NCBI GenBank assembly: GCA_015698045.1
Contig: BLAL01000169.1
Coordinates: forward strand, 868,001-932,000
Direction of reading: 5' to 3'
DNA length: 64,000 bases
DNA from: Rhizophagus clarus
Lineage: Eukaryota; Glomeromycota; Glomeromycetes; Glomerales; Glomeraceae
The position numbers and the translations under genes are program-made. Numbering within the stretch: position 1 is the first letter of the stretch; every line of letters begins with the position of its first letter. The notes beneath the pieces were generated by a model that was not told the DNA's origin, did no database searches, and was given only the letters and a program-made list of their open reading frames with translations. Shown here piece by piece: positions 1-11,306 of this stretch.

Positions 1-1786
1 TTACAAAATATTGAAAAAATGTTTGTACTTAATGTTGATGATTATCATAATATCCATAGAAGAAATCAACCAACATTATCAAAAACACATGATATTAATC
101 ATTTTGTAACAATATTATTGAATTCAAATTCTAACATACCTAAAATACCTTTTTATTCATCAAATAATATTTCAATTCATAATTCTAAAGGTATTGATTC
201 TGAATTAATTATAAATTATATTATTAATAATTTTATGGATAAATTAGGAAAAAGTTATTATTATCAAACTGAAATTTGAAAACAACATTTATCTGATGAT
301 TCATATGAAAATAAAATGGAATTTCTTACTATTCATGATTATGAGAATTAAGATCAATGAAAAATAGCAAATTAGTAAATTTTATTTTGCATTCTTTATA
401 TAATGCAAAAGATTATATTGAATATGCAAATATTTTATTTGCAATATTTGAAAAAATAGAACAAGAAGATTATTTAAATAATTTTGTGATTTCAACAATT
501 TGTGATAGGTCTGGACAAATAAATTTAAGAAGAGCTATTACATTAAGACTTAATGAAAAAGATAATTCTGGAATTCCATCTCAAATATTAAGCCTAATTC
601 CTATGATTGGATCACTTCATGTTTCTTTAAATAGTAGAGAAGCATTATTTTGAATATATCATTTCTTCTTTAAAATGATATATCATAATCTTTTTGGAGA
701 AAATAAAATTTTAGCACAAAAACCAAAACCAAGGCTTATTGATCTAATATTAAATCTTACTTTTTATGGATGGAAAAATATCTGTAATTTAATTATTAAT
801 TATTTTAAAAATATAAAGGATATAGAATATTTAATATTGATAGATTTATTAGATAATTCTTTACCACTTACTTTAGAAATATATGCAAAACTCTTTAGAT
901 GTGGATGTTATAAAGGATATTTAGAAGGTATTGTAAGAATTTGGGTCTTATTTCAAAGGTTCAAAAACATAATTATAATAAAGCATCACTTATGTTTTTA
1001 AGTGATGTATTTTATTAGACAATAAATAAGCATCTAATTATTGAAATTTTAAAAAATAATTTACCAATTTTCAATGGTTATTTTGTTGAAAATTTTCATA
1101 GTTCTTTTAGATATCAACAGCTGAATCAAATAACAAAAAACAAATTATTCAAAAGGTAAAAATTATTGATATTGAAAGAAATGATGAGAAGTTTAAAAGT
1201 GTATTTGTTAATCAAGAAGTACAAAGATTTCAAAAGTTAAATTACTAATTTCTTTAGAGAAAAAGGTTTCGTTGATTTTATTATCACTTTTTGATGAAAT
1301 TTATCATAATATTGGAAAAACAAAAAATAATAATAATGAAACATTTGAACTTTCAAGTTTTAATAATAAAATTGTAGATATAAGAGTTCTTCCTTTAGCT
1401 TGAAGTACTTCAAATCTACCAGATGAATAGAAATATTATGATGCAGAAAATTGTAATATTACAAATTCATTATCAAATATTATTTTAATATGTGGAGTGT
1501 GGACATAGTTATCATAAAGAATGTTAAGTTTTCTTAATGAAAAATGTGAATATTGCTTTAATTATTTGTCAAAAAGCATTAAAATAAATATTATTAGTTT
1601 AAATAAAAGATTATTTAAGTCATTAAATAATGATGAAATAGCTGAAATTACAAAAGATAATAATGATTTAGATGATGATTATGAAGATGAAAATGTTGAA
1701 ACACTTTTGGAGGAAACAGAAGAAAGTATAGATAATCAATATGAAATTCAATATAATATATGGCTAAATTACAATAATAGTATGTA
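1..1786 (+). pseudogene. Relic of a repeat-encoded protein ending in a broken RING-like motif
   Basis: One protein can be followed through several frames and runs off the left edge. Open pieces lie at 19-279, 357-653, 675-1001, about 970-1130 and 1521-1787. Breaks include TGA at 277-279, TAA near 349, and frame changes near 355, 660 and 970. Near the end, 1498-1524 encodes CGHSYHKEC, the middle of a RING/H2-type zinc site; a frame change then leads to NEKCEYC at about 1539, which would be the last Cys pair. After that comes an acidic tail (DDDYEDENVE). The overall order (VDDYHNIH start, long all-helical body, RING-like end) is that of a family I know as highly repeated in Rhizophagus. Its function is unknown; I infer a mobile origin from copy number. 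Coding is certain in origin and clearly dead. Confidence 0.6.
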
Positions 1787-2362
1787 AATAATAGAAGTTT
1801 TATTTAAATTTTTACTAAATATATTATAAATAAAAAATTAACATTAGTAAAACTTTAAAACAAAAATTAATCATATACTGCAATATTAAAGCAACTGAAA
1901 ATTATATCTAAAATTTTAGTATATAAATTTATATATAAACAGTAATTAAACTTAAAGAGTCAAATATTTTCCTAAAGGTTAAAAATCAAAATTTAAAGTC
2001 AAGATATTTAAGGTTACATTATATTACATAGTTTTAAAAATGATTAAATAATATAAAACTTTAAAATTTAATAACTCCGTAAATATTGATCCAATTCCGA
2101 TGATTTTACCGCCATTTGAATCCTCTCACTGAGACAAATTTAATGGTATGTGTATCATCAAAATCTGATCATTGGATGTCGAGATCATAAAATTTGAACT
2201 TTTACATATTTCATTAACTATAAAAATTATATAATATAATGTAAATTTAACCAATTCAACCATTTTGAGTTCTGAAATGGCCAAATAAAAATTATTTTAG
2301 ATTTATATATAGTAGAATTTGCAAAAAAATAACCCATAATGGTATTTTTTTTATGTGATAAT
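1787..2362. other. AT-rich intergenic stretch
   Basis: No open frame or domain is supported here. A slightly more GC-rich island at about 2075-2190 has no recognisable structure. Confidence 0.6.
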
Positions 2363-2640
2363 TATGGCGTACCGTAGAAGTCAAAAGGTTGTTGTAAAAA
2401 CAACAAGTTAGTTGTTGAAAATCAATAAGTAAGTTGTTGTAAATTAATAAGTTACTTGTTGATTTACAACAACTAACTTGTTGTATTGATCGACATGGCG
2501 AGGTAACAAGTAACTTGTTGCTTTTTATGTCGATCACATTTTGATTTCCATTTATGAAAAATGATCCATATATATAGCGGATTACCGATTAACTGGGTTA
2601 TTCAATTATATAACTTCAAGATAAAATAAAATAGAATATT
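2363..2640 (+). repeat. Left arm of a long inverted repeat
   Basis: This arm begins TATGGCGTACC and continues to about 2640. It is the near-identical reverse complement of 11021-11306. Inside it are several short palindromic blocks built from CAACAAGTTAGTTGTTG-like words, so a single arm can itself fold. It ends with TAACTGGGTTATTC and an AGATAAAATAAAATA tail, also seen in the other copy. It may be a terminal inverted repeat of one 8.9 kb element, or one of two independent MITE-like insertions in opposite orientation; AATAACCCA near 2327 paired with TGGGTTATT near 2595 favours the second reading for this copy. The open frames across it are by-products of the repeat. Confidence 0.85.
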
Positions 2641-3008
2641 TGATACTAGAAAATAAATGGAGTTTTGACATTTTTAGCTTTGTTGTTATAAAAAAAATGA
2701 TTAAACAACTCAAAAACAATGCTTAAATTGTTTTTTATTATTCGATTTAGAAAAAAATGGCTTTTTATTAAACGAATTAGGAAAAAAATGGTTTTTTATT
2801 AAACGAATTAGGAAAAAAATGGTTTTTATACTAAATGGCAGAAAAATAGTCAAAATAATTTTTTTTTATTATACGTCTAATAAAAAATTTTTTGTAAAAA
2901 AACAATTAACTGAATATTACCATACCAGAATTTTCGTATTAATGGAGAAATGGTAAATGCAGCTGCATATGTGGATAGTGTTTTATTCGTGCTAAGAGGT
3001 ACATAATG
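2641..3008. repeat. Short degenerate direct repeats
   Basis: Between about 2740 and 2860 a roughly 33 bp word (AACGAATTAGGAAAAAAATG followed by a T run) recurs three times with decay. The rest is AT-rich with no gene signal. Confidence 0.55.
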
Positions 3009-3965
3009 TTAAAGCAATTAATAAAAAAAAGTTATTTTTTTTTTTGTTAAAATGATTAATAATAAGTCATTTTTTGTTAAGATGATTAATAAAAAAAATC
3101 ATTTTTTTTGTTAAAGGATGATCAATAAAAAAAAATCATTTTTTTTTGTTAAAGGATGATCAATAAAAAAAAATCATTTTTTTTTGTTAAAGACGATTAA
3201 TAAAAAAAATCATTTTTTTTTGTTAAAGACGATTAATAAAAAAAAATCATTTTTTTTGTTAAAGACGATTAATAAAAAAAAATCATTTTTTTTTGTTAAA
3301 GACGATTAATAAAAAAAAATCATTTTTTTTTGTTAAAGACGATTAATAAAAAAAATCATTTTTTTTTGTTAAAGACGATTAATAAAAAAAAATCATTTTT
3401 TTTTGTTAAAGACGATTAATAAAAAAAAATCATTTTTTTTTGTTAAAGACGATTAATAAAAAAAATCATTTTTTTTGTTAAAGACGATTAATAAAAAAAA
3501 ATCATTTTTTTTTGTTAAAGACGATTAATAAAAAAAAATCATTTTTTTTTGTTAAAGACGATTAATAAAAAAAAATCATTTTTTTTTGTTAAAGACGATT
3601 AATAAAAAAAAATCATTTTTTTTTGTTAAAGACGATTAATAAAAAAAAATCATTTTTTTTTGTTAAAGACGATTAATAAAAAAAAATCATTTTTTTTTGT
3701 TAAAGACGATTAATAAAAAAAAATCAATTTTTTTTCGTTAAGATGATTAATAAAAAAAATTGTTTTTTTATTAAGATGATTAATAAAAATCTATCATTTT
3801 TTTTTATTAAGAGATTAATAAAAAAAAATTTATCATTTTTTTTTGTTAAGACAATTAATAAAAAACAATCATTTTTTTTGTTAAGAAGATTAATAAAAAA
3901 ATCATTTTTTTTATTAAGACAAATATAAAAAATCATTTTTTTTGTTAAAATAATTAACGATTAAT
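3009..3965. repeat. 37 bp AT-rich satellite, about 25 copies
   Basis: Tandem units of about 37 bp read GTTAAAGACGATTAATAAA, then an A run, TCA and a T run. Central units (about 3180-3720) are nearly identical and differ mainly in A/T run length. Units at both ends are diverged (AAGATGATTAAT, AAGACAATTAAT). This edge decay is what unequal exchange predicts. Small open frames on both strands near 3724-3936 are artefacts of the repeat. Confidence 0.95.
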
Positions 3966-4439
3966 AAAAAATCAAACGATTTTATTAATGCTTTTTTAAT
4001 CATTTAATTTAAAAAACATTAAAAAATTTTTCTTAAGAATTTAATTAAAAAATATTAAAAACGCTTTTTTAAGCGTTTAACTTAAAAAATGTTTTTTTAA
4101 GCATTTTAAAATTTTAAAAAAAAATTGTTAAATAAAGTGTTTAATTAAAAAACACTAAAATATGTTTTTTTTAACACTTTTTAAGCATTTAATAATAAAA
4201 AAAATGTTAACAAAATGCTTCATTTAGTGTTAATATTTTTTTTTAATTTTAGGTTAAACGGGTAAATTGAATCAAACCTAATGGATCTGAATTGACCAAA
4301 TAGTTTTTTTTTAGTATCTAAAGCTCACTAATTATACGCAAATTACCCTAGTTACATTTTAAAAAAAACAATTTTTTTAATCATAACATTTACAAAAATG
4401 ATGTTTTTATTCATTACATCTAAAAAATAATCTTTTTAA
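3966..4439. other. Low-complexity spacer between satellites
   Basis: A/T runs with loose copies of TTTAAGCATTTAA-like words. No gene seen. Confidence 0.6.
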
Positions 4440-5446
4440 TTGATTTTTTTATCGTCTATAACTAAAAAAATCATTTTTTTATCTATAACTAAAAAAATCA
4501 TTTTTTTATCTATAACTAAAAAAATCATTTTTTTATCGTTTATAACTAAAAAAATCATTTTTTTATCGTTTATAACTAAAAAAATCATTTTTTTATCGTT
4601 TATAACTAAAAAAATCATTTTTTTATCGTTTATAACTAAAAAAATCATTTTTTTATCGTTTATAACTAAAAAAATCATTTTTTTATCGTTTATAACTAAA
4701 AAAATCATTTTTTTATCGTTTATAACTAAAAAAATCATTTTTTTATCGTTTATAACTAAAAAAATCATTTTTTTATCGTTTATAACTAAAAAAATCATTT
4801 TTTTATCGTTTATAACTAAAAAAATCATTTTTTTATCGTTTATAACTAAAAAAATCATTTTTTTATCGTTTATAACTAAAAAAATCATTTTTTTATCGTT
4901 TATAACTAAAAAAATCATTTTTTTATCGTTTATAACTAAAAAAATCATTTTTTTATCGTTTATAACTAAAAAAATCATTTTTTTATCGTTTATAACTAAA
5001 AAAATCATTTTTTTATCGTTTATAACTAAAAAAATCATTTTTTTATCGTTTATAACTAAAAAAATCATTTTTTTATCGTTTATAACTAAAAAAATCATTT
5101 TTTTATCGTTTATAACTAAAAAAATCATTTTTTTATCGTTTATAACTAAAAAAATCATTTTTTTATCGTTTATAACTAAAAAAATCATTTTTTATCGTTT
5201 ATAACTAAAAAAATCATTTTTTTATCGTTTATAACTAAAAAAATCATTTTTTTATCGTTTATAACTAAAAAAATCATTTTTTTATCGTTTATAACTAAAA
5301 AAATCATTTTTTTATCGTTTATAACTAAAAAAATCATTTTTTTATCGTTTATAACTAAAAAAATCATTTTTTTATCGTTTATAACTAAAAAAATCATTTT
5401 TTTATCGTTTATAACTAAAAAAATCATTTTTTTATCGTTTATAACT
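4440..5446. repeat. 30 bp satellite, about 33 copies, highly homogeneous
   Basis: The unit is ATCGTTTATAACTAAAAAAA followed by TCATTTTTTT, exactly 30 bp, and from about 4530 to 5440 it repeats almost without change. Three slightly shorter units (26-28 bp) start the array. Because 30 is divisible by three, open frames of 250 codons appear on both strands (repeated MIFLVINDKK or TKKIIFLSFI); I treat these as artefacts. The AAAAAAATCATTTTTTT core is shared with the 37 bp satellite upstream. Confidence 0.97.
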
Positions 5447-6169
5447 TATTTTTTATCGTTTATAATTTAAAAAAATGATTTTTTTATCATTTATAACTAA
5501 TAAAAAATGATTTTTTCATCATTTATAACTAAAAAAAATTGGTTTTTATATCGTTTAAATCTAAAAAAAAAAAATGATTTTTTAAATTAATTTAAATTTT
5601 TTTAAATCACTTTACATAAAGAAAAAACAGATTTTAATCACTTAAAAAAAATGATTTTTTTAAAATCGTTTTTACTTTAAAACATATCGGCGGATTTGTT
5701 TCATCGTCCAAATATGTTAAATTTTGTTATACAATGTATTATAAAAGTTAAAGATATGCAATATAGTGATCTAAAAAAATGCGTACAATTTTTAAAAAGT
5801 GCAATTTAGCACAATTTTAATTTTGGCTAGAATTAACATAATTTTAACTAGATTTAATATACCGTAACTGGTAATATAATAGTAATGATAATTAGTTAAA
5901 CAAAAAAGAAAAAAAACTTTAACACCACAATCATTAAATCTATAATTACAAAAACAATTTCACACTTAATAATTTGTTGAATAATAATTAATATCACTAT
6001 AAATTAATAAAAAGGAAATTGTATGAAAAAAACTATATTTTAATTTAAAGAAAAAAAATTACACCACACTGTATACATGATTTTATAAAAAAATTAAGCC
6101 GCAATTGCATAATTTTAACTGTAATATTAATGTTATAATGCTGTATTAATTGCACATACACTGCAATAT
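5447..6169. other. Decayed satellite edge and AT-rich spacer
   Basis: Positions 5447-5660 hold diverged units, some with the core on the opposite strand (AAAAAAATGATTTTTTTATC). The remainder to 6169 is AT-rich with no supported gene. Confidence 0.6.
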
Positions 6170-7140
6170 ATAAGAAAAAATGGAAAATACAGGAAGAAAG
6201 GACAAAGGAAGAATAAAGGAAAGAAGAGATAAATGAAAAGGGATAAAGGGAAGTAAAGATGATCAAAGAGAAATAAGGAAGGAACAAAAAAGGTAAAGGA
6301 TAGTGAAAAAGAATGAATGAAACAAAAAAAGAATGAAAATGAATGAGAAAATGAAAGGGAATGAAAAGGAATAAAGAGAATGAAAAAAAATAAAAGGAAT
6401 AAAAAAAGCAAATGGCAAATGAAAAAAAAATAAGAGGAATGAAAGAGAATGAAAGGAAGCAAAGGAGGAATGAAAATCAATAAAGGGAACAAAAAAAAGC
6501 AACAAAAGAAGTCAAAGATCAATGAAAGAAACCAAAGATCATTGAAAAGAGACCAAAGATCAATGAAAGAAATGAAAAAAGTAATGAAAGAAACCAAGGA
6601 TCAATGAAAAAAACAAAAAAAAAGCAACAAAAGAAATCAAAGATCAATGAGATAAACCAAAAAAGCAATAAAAGAAACAATGATGAAAGGAATAAAAGAT
6701 CAATGAAAGGAATAACAAAAGAACCACAAAAGATCAATGAAAGAACCATAGAAGAAACGAAAGGAATAATGAAAAAAAGAAACGAAAAAACCACGAAAAG
6801 AAGAGAAATAAAGGAGAAAAAAATGAAAGAAAAGCCAGAACACCCACCCATAGAAAAAAAAAGAAAGAAAACGGTTAATATCATCTTAAAAGAAAAATAA
6901 AATAACAGGAGAAGAGATGTAAGAGACTTACTTGAATTTTCACTTATATGGTACATATCTAAAAAGACAAAAAGTTTAGTAAAAGAACAAGGGAAAGAAT
7001 GAAAAGAAAACAAAAAAAAGGAGAAGAAATTAAAACTCACCTTGAATTTCCAAAATGGATAAAAACAGCTACGCCTAAAAAAAAGAACAAGTTAATAAGA
7101 GACAAAAGAAAGGAGAATAAAAACAAAAAAAACTTACCTG
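6170..7140. other. Purine-biased tract (GA-rich on the + strand)
   Basis: For nearly 1 kb the + strand is dominated by A and G, built from loose repeats such as AAAGATCAATGAAAGAAACC and GGAATGAAAAG. Long open frames occur on both strands but have extreme composition (Lys/Arg/Glu on +, Phe/Ser/Leu on -) and no domain, so I do not call them genes. On the minus strand the tract is a long polypyrimidine run next to short exon-like pieces at 6940-7177. Confidence 0.7.
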
Positions 7141-7177
7141 TTACAGTATTTAATCCCAAAGCTAAAGGTAACGCCAT
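6940..7177 (-). CDS. Possible micro-exon gene or gene 5' end (tentative)
   Basis: Read on the minus strand, an ATG at 7177 opens a 40 nt exon (7177-7138; MALPLALGLNTVT) ending at GTAAGT. A polypyrimidine tract and AG precede a 34 nt exon (7074-7041; GVAVFIHFGNS) ending at GTGAGT. Another polypyrimidine/AG precedes a piece from 6958 that reaches TGA at 6942-6940 after six codons, or could leave through a GTAAGT at its end. Joined in phase this gives a hydrophobic peptide of 30 residues. Consecutive good splice sites with matching phase are unlikely by chance, but the product matches no family I recognise. It could be a truncated gene start. Confidence 0.3.
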
Positions 7178-7555
7178 TAACTAAAAAATTTAAATTGTGG
7201 TTTATAATTTTTGAAAAAAAAAATTATTTTTTTATTTTTTAAAAAAAAAATTCCCTTATCATAAAACAAATGATTTTTTATTTTTTTAAAAAAAATTTCC
7301 CTTCTGCCAAAATAAAAATCTGAAGTCTGAACAAAACTACTAGCATTGATTATCTATTTATAACATAAAAGGCAATATCGCTTGTCATTTACGATAAGCT
7401 TATCTCATGAGTTGATATAAAAAAGGAATATGTTATATATCACATGCACTTTATCTAGTTTTGAACTGGTATAACGGTATTATGATCTGATTATTTGGGT
7501 AAACAGGTTTTTTTTTTGAATTTATTACATTTAGATAAAAAACAATTTAAAAAAA
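7178..7555. other. AT-rich spacer
   Basis: No gene or structured repeat recognised. Confidence 0.5.
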
Positions 7556-9492
7556 TAATTTTTTTTTTTTCTTTTTTGTAGTATTGCCAGACGAAAAGCA
7601 TGACCGGACTATTGGAATTAAAGTAAGGGAGGGTTGGGGTGGTGTTTTTCGTTGTTGTTTTTTTCAATTAATTAATTAATTATTTTTTTTTTTCTTTTTT
7701 TGTAGTATTGCCGGACGAAAAACATGACCGGACTTTTGGAATTAAAGTAAGGAAGGGTTGGGAGAGGTGTTTTTCGTTGGTTTTTTTATTTAATTAATTA
7801 AATTAAGGTAAGGAGGTGTTTTTCGTTGGTTTTTTTTATTTAATTAATTAATTATTATTTTTTTTTCTTTTTTGTAGTATTGCCGGATGAAAAGCACGAC
7901 CAGACTATTGGAATTAAGGTAAGAGAGGGTTGGGAGAGATGTTTTTTGTTGTTTTTTTTTTAATTAATTAATTAATTATTTTTTTGTTTGTTTTTTCTTT
8001 TTTGTAGTGTTGCCGGACAAAAAGCATGACCGGACTATTGGAATTAAGGTAAGGGAGGGTTGGGGTGGTGTTTTTTAATTAATTAATTATTTATTTTTTT
8101 GTTTGTTTTTTCTTTTTTGTAGTGTTGCCAGACACAAAGCACGACCGGACTATTGGAATTAAGGTAAGGGAGGGTTGGGATGGTGTTTTTTGTTTAATTA
8201 ATTAATTATTTATTTGTTTTTTTTTCTTTTTTGTAGTGTTGCCAGACGAAAAGCACGACCAGACTATTGGAATTAAGGTAAGGGAGGGTTAGGGTGGTGT
8301 TTTTCGTTGTTGTTTTTTTTAATTAATTAATTATTTATTTTTTTTTTCTTTTTTTGTAGTGTTGCCAGACGAAAAACGTGACCGGACTTTTGGAATTAAG
8401 GTAAGGGAAGGTTGGGAAGGTGTTTTTCGTTGGTTTTTTTAATTAATTAATTAATTATTTTTTTTTTCTTTTTTGTAGTGTTACCGGACGAAAAACATGA
8501 CCGGATATTTGGAATTAAGGTAAGGAGGTGTTTTTCGTTGGTTTTTTTTATTTAATTAATTAATTATTATTTTTTTTTTCTTTTTTGTAGTGTTGCCAGA
8601 TGAAAAGCACGACCAGATTATTGGAATTAAAGTAAGGGAGGGTTGGGGTGGTGTTTTTTGTTTAATTAATTAATTATTTTTTTGTTTGTTTTTTCTTTTT
8701 TGTAGTGTTGTCGGACGAAAAGCACGACCAGACTATTGGAATTAAAGTAAGGGAGGGTTGGGGGAGGTTGTTTTTTTTTAATTAATTAATTAATTATTTG
8801 TTTTTTTTTTCTTTTTTGTAGTGTTGCCGAATGAAAGCATGACCGGACTATTGGAATTAAGGTAAGGGAGGGTTGGGGTGGTGTTTTTTGTTTAATTAAT
8901 TAATTATTTATTTGTTTGTTTTTTCTTTTTTGTAGTGTTGCCAGACAAAAAGCACGACCGGACTATTGGAATTAAGGTAAGGAAGGGTTGGGTGGTATTT
9001 TTTGTTTAATTAATTATTTATTTATTTGCTTTTTTTAATTAATTATTTATTTGCTTTTTTTTCTTTTTTGTAGTGTTGCCGGACGAAAAGCACGACCGGA
9101 CTTTTGGAATTAAGGACAATTAAGGTAAGGGAGGGTTGGGGTGGTGTTTTTGTTGTTTTTTTTAATTAATTAATTATTTGTTTGTTTTTTTTCTTTTTGT
9201 AGTGTTGCCAGACGAAAAGCATGACCGAACTTTTGGAATTAAGGACAATTAAGGTAAGGGAGGGTTGGGGAGGTATTTTTCGTTGTTTTTTTAATTAATT
9301 ATTAATTTTTTTTTTTGTAGTGTTGCCAGATGAAAAGCATGACCGGACTTTTGGAATTAAGGACAATTAAGGTAAGGGAGGGTTGGGGTGGTGTTTTTCG
9401 TTGGTTTTTTTTTTAATTAATTAATTATTTATTTTTTTTCTTTCTTTTTTGTAGTGTTGCCAGACGAAAAGCACGACCGGACTTCACAATTT
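7556..9492 (+). repeat. Tandem array of 16 exon-like units, about 115-130 bp each
   Basis: Each unit holds a TTAATTAATTAATTA block, a T-rich tract ending TTTTTTGTAG, a 41 bp core starting TGTTGCCAGACGAAAAGCAC, then GTAAGGGAGGGTTGGG and a G/T-rich tail. TTTTTTGTAG is a textbook 3' splice site and AAG|GTAAGG a 5' splice site, so every unit looks like one exon with flanking intron. In one frame the core reads LPDEKHDRTIGIK. Cores start near 7578, 7703, 7874, 8005, 8121, 8237, 8358, 8477, 8589, 8704, 8820, 8935, 9072, 9200, 9319 and 9454; a partial unit lies near 7800. Units 13-15 carry a 10 bp core extension, changing the exon from 41 to 51 nt. The last core is truncated after ACCGGACTT. Confidence 0.85.
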
Positions 9493-11020
9493 AATATTTT
9501 GACATTATTAAAACGATTTGTTAAATAACTTTTATAAAAGCATTCTGTGCCTTTTATATATTGTGTATTTAAAAAAAAATTATCCTTTTATTTAATGATC
9601 ATAGGGCCATTGGTGTTCTGAATCTAATGATATAACTTTTGCTATTCTGTTTTACCGAGTTTTACCAAATGTAAAATAAAATAAAAGTATATCGATCATA
9701 ATATGACTTATCTGCAGCAAATGGAATTCCTTGAGACGCGGGTATGTTGTTTCTTTGGGAAGAATATCGGAATTGACTTTAAGAAATGTTCTAACGTTTC
9801 TTCTTTTTTAATTTTTGTAGGTGATGAGTTCTCTGGGCTTATTGGGATACAGGTATATTGTTTTTGTAAAAAGGCGGCATTCGCAAGGCTCTGTAACAAC
9901 GATCATCTATTTAAAAGTCAAAGCTTTCGTACTGGTGGATTTAAATATCATGAGATTTCAATGTCGGTTAAATGAATTTTAAAATCATCGTCAGTAAATG
10001 ATATAAAGGAAGATTCTTTGTCTCCATATTTTAAAAACAATTTTTAAAATTAAAAATTATTAAAAGATAATGAAAATTTTGGTTATTTCTTTATTTTCAA
10101 AATTCTTTAAATATGATGGCAAATTTATACGAAACCCAGTTATTTTTGCTGCCTTATTTAATTATTTTACATCAATAAAAAGCTTTTGGAAAATAAATAA
10201 TACCATTAACAATTGCAAATAACTACAATTGTATTCATAAAACTTTTATTTGCAACTGGTGTAAAAAGTGATGGGTTCTTAAAATAGTTGATGGGTTATA
10301 AAAAGTTATTATTATTTTAATTTTTAAGTATGAGTTGTAAAAAATTTTTTTATTTTCCGATTATTCTACATAAGATTGATAAGATGAATGTGTAACACAA
10401 TCGTATTTTGCACTGTTTACTAATTTTTTATTAAAAATTCTTAATTTAAGCTAATTCCAAGGATCGGCGCATATGAATTTTTTCAATCGTTTAATTAATA
10501 AAAATAATGATTTTCATGATCTTTTTATTAAACATTCTAAAAAACTATTTCAATAAAAAAAATATTCTTTTTTTTTTGGTCATTTTAATGAAAAAGTGTT
10601 ATTTTTAAAATTAATTTAATAAAAAAAAGTCTTTTTAATTATTTAACAAAAAAGTACTATCTTGTAATGTTCTTTAAATTGTTTAATTATTTAATAAAAT
10701 TTTTTTTTATAGTTTTCTTTATATATGCATGTTAAATATAATAAATTTATGCAACAATGCTATTATACATTATTCTTATTATTATCTCTCTAATAGCCAT
10801 TTAATGATGATACAATGAAATAATTTTTTTTTCATATTGCCATAACTATTCAATTTTCATGTTAATATTAACAAAAAAAAATAAAACAAAATAAAATATA
10901 ATAAAATTAATGGAATTGCAAAAAGAAAATTCTTTTTTGTCTCATTACAATGTTAAATATTGTAATTATAATAAGAAGTTAAAGTTTCTCTTTTAGTTTT
11001 ATTTTGCTTTATTCTACTCT
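9493..11020. other. AT-rich region with two weak exon-like pieces
   Basis: At 9703-9741 an ATG-led piece ends at GGTATGTTG, and at 9822-9853 a second piece (GTGATGAGTTCTCTGGGCTT onward) lies between TTTTTGTAG and GTATATTG. Their phase and product are unclear. The remainder is AT-rich with no other gene signal. Confidence 0.35.
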
Positions 11021-11306
11021 ATTATATTTTATTTTATCTTATAACGGGAGTGAAGTGATATAATCGAATAACCCAGTTAATCGGTAATCCGCTATATATA
11101 TGGATCATTTTCCATAAATGGAAATCAAAATGTGATCGACATAAAAAGCAACAAGTTACTTGTTACCTCGCCATATCGATCAATACAACAAGTTAGTTGT
11201 TGTAAATCAACAAGTAACTTATTAATTTACAACAATTTACTTGTTGATTTACAACAACTAACTTGTTGTTTTTACAACAACCTTTTGACTTCTATGGTAC
11301 GCCATA
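11021..11306 (-). repeat. Right arm of the long inverted repeat
   Basis: Reverse complement of 2363-2640, with a few substitutions and a small insertion (TCCCGTTATA) near the inner end. The outer end is CTATGGTACGCCATAG, itself an interrupted palindrome. I see no clear target duplication outside either arm. Confidence 0.85.

Noticed and set aside
4436..5427. Long open frames of 250 codons on both strands (MIFLVINDKK and TKKIIFLSFI repeats)
   Set aside because: They are produced by a 30 bp satellite whose unit length is divisible by three; both strands are open equally, with no start context or domain.
6133..7184. Several overlapping open frames of 60-170 codons on both strands
   Set aside because: Extreme Lys/Glu or Phe/Ser composition follows directly from the purine bias; no domain is visible.
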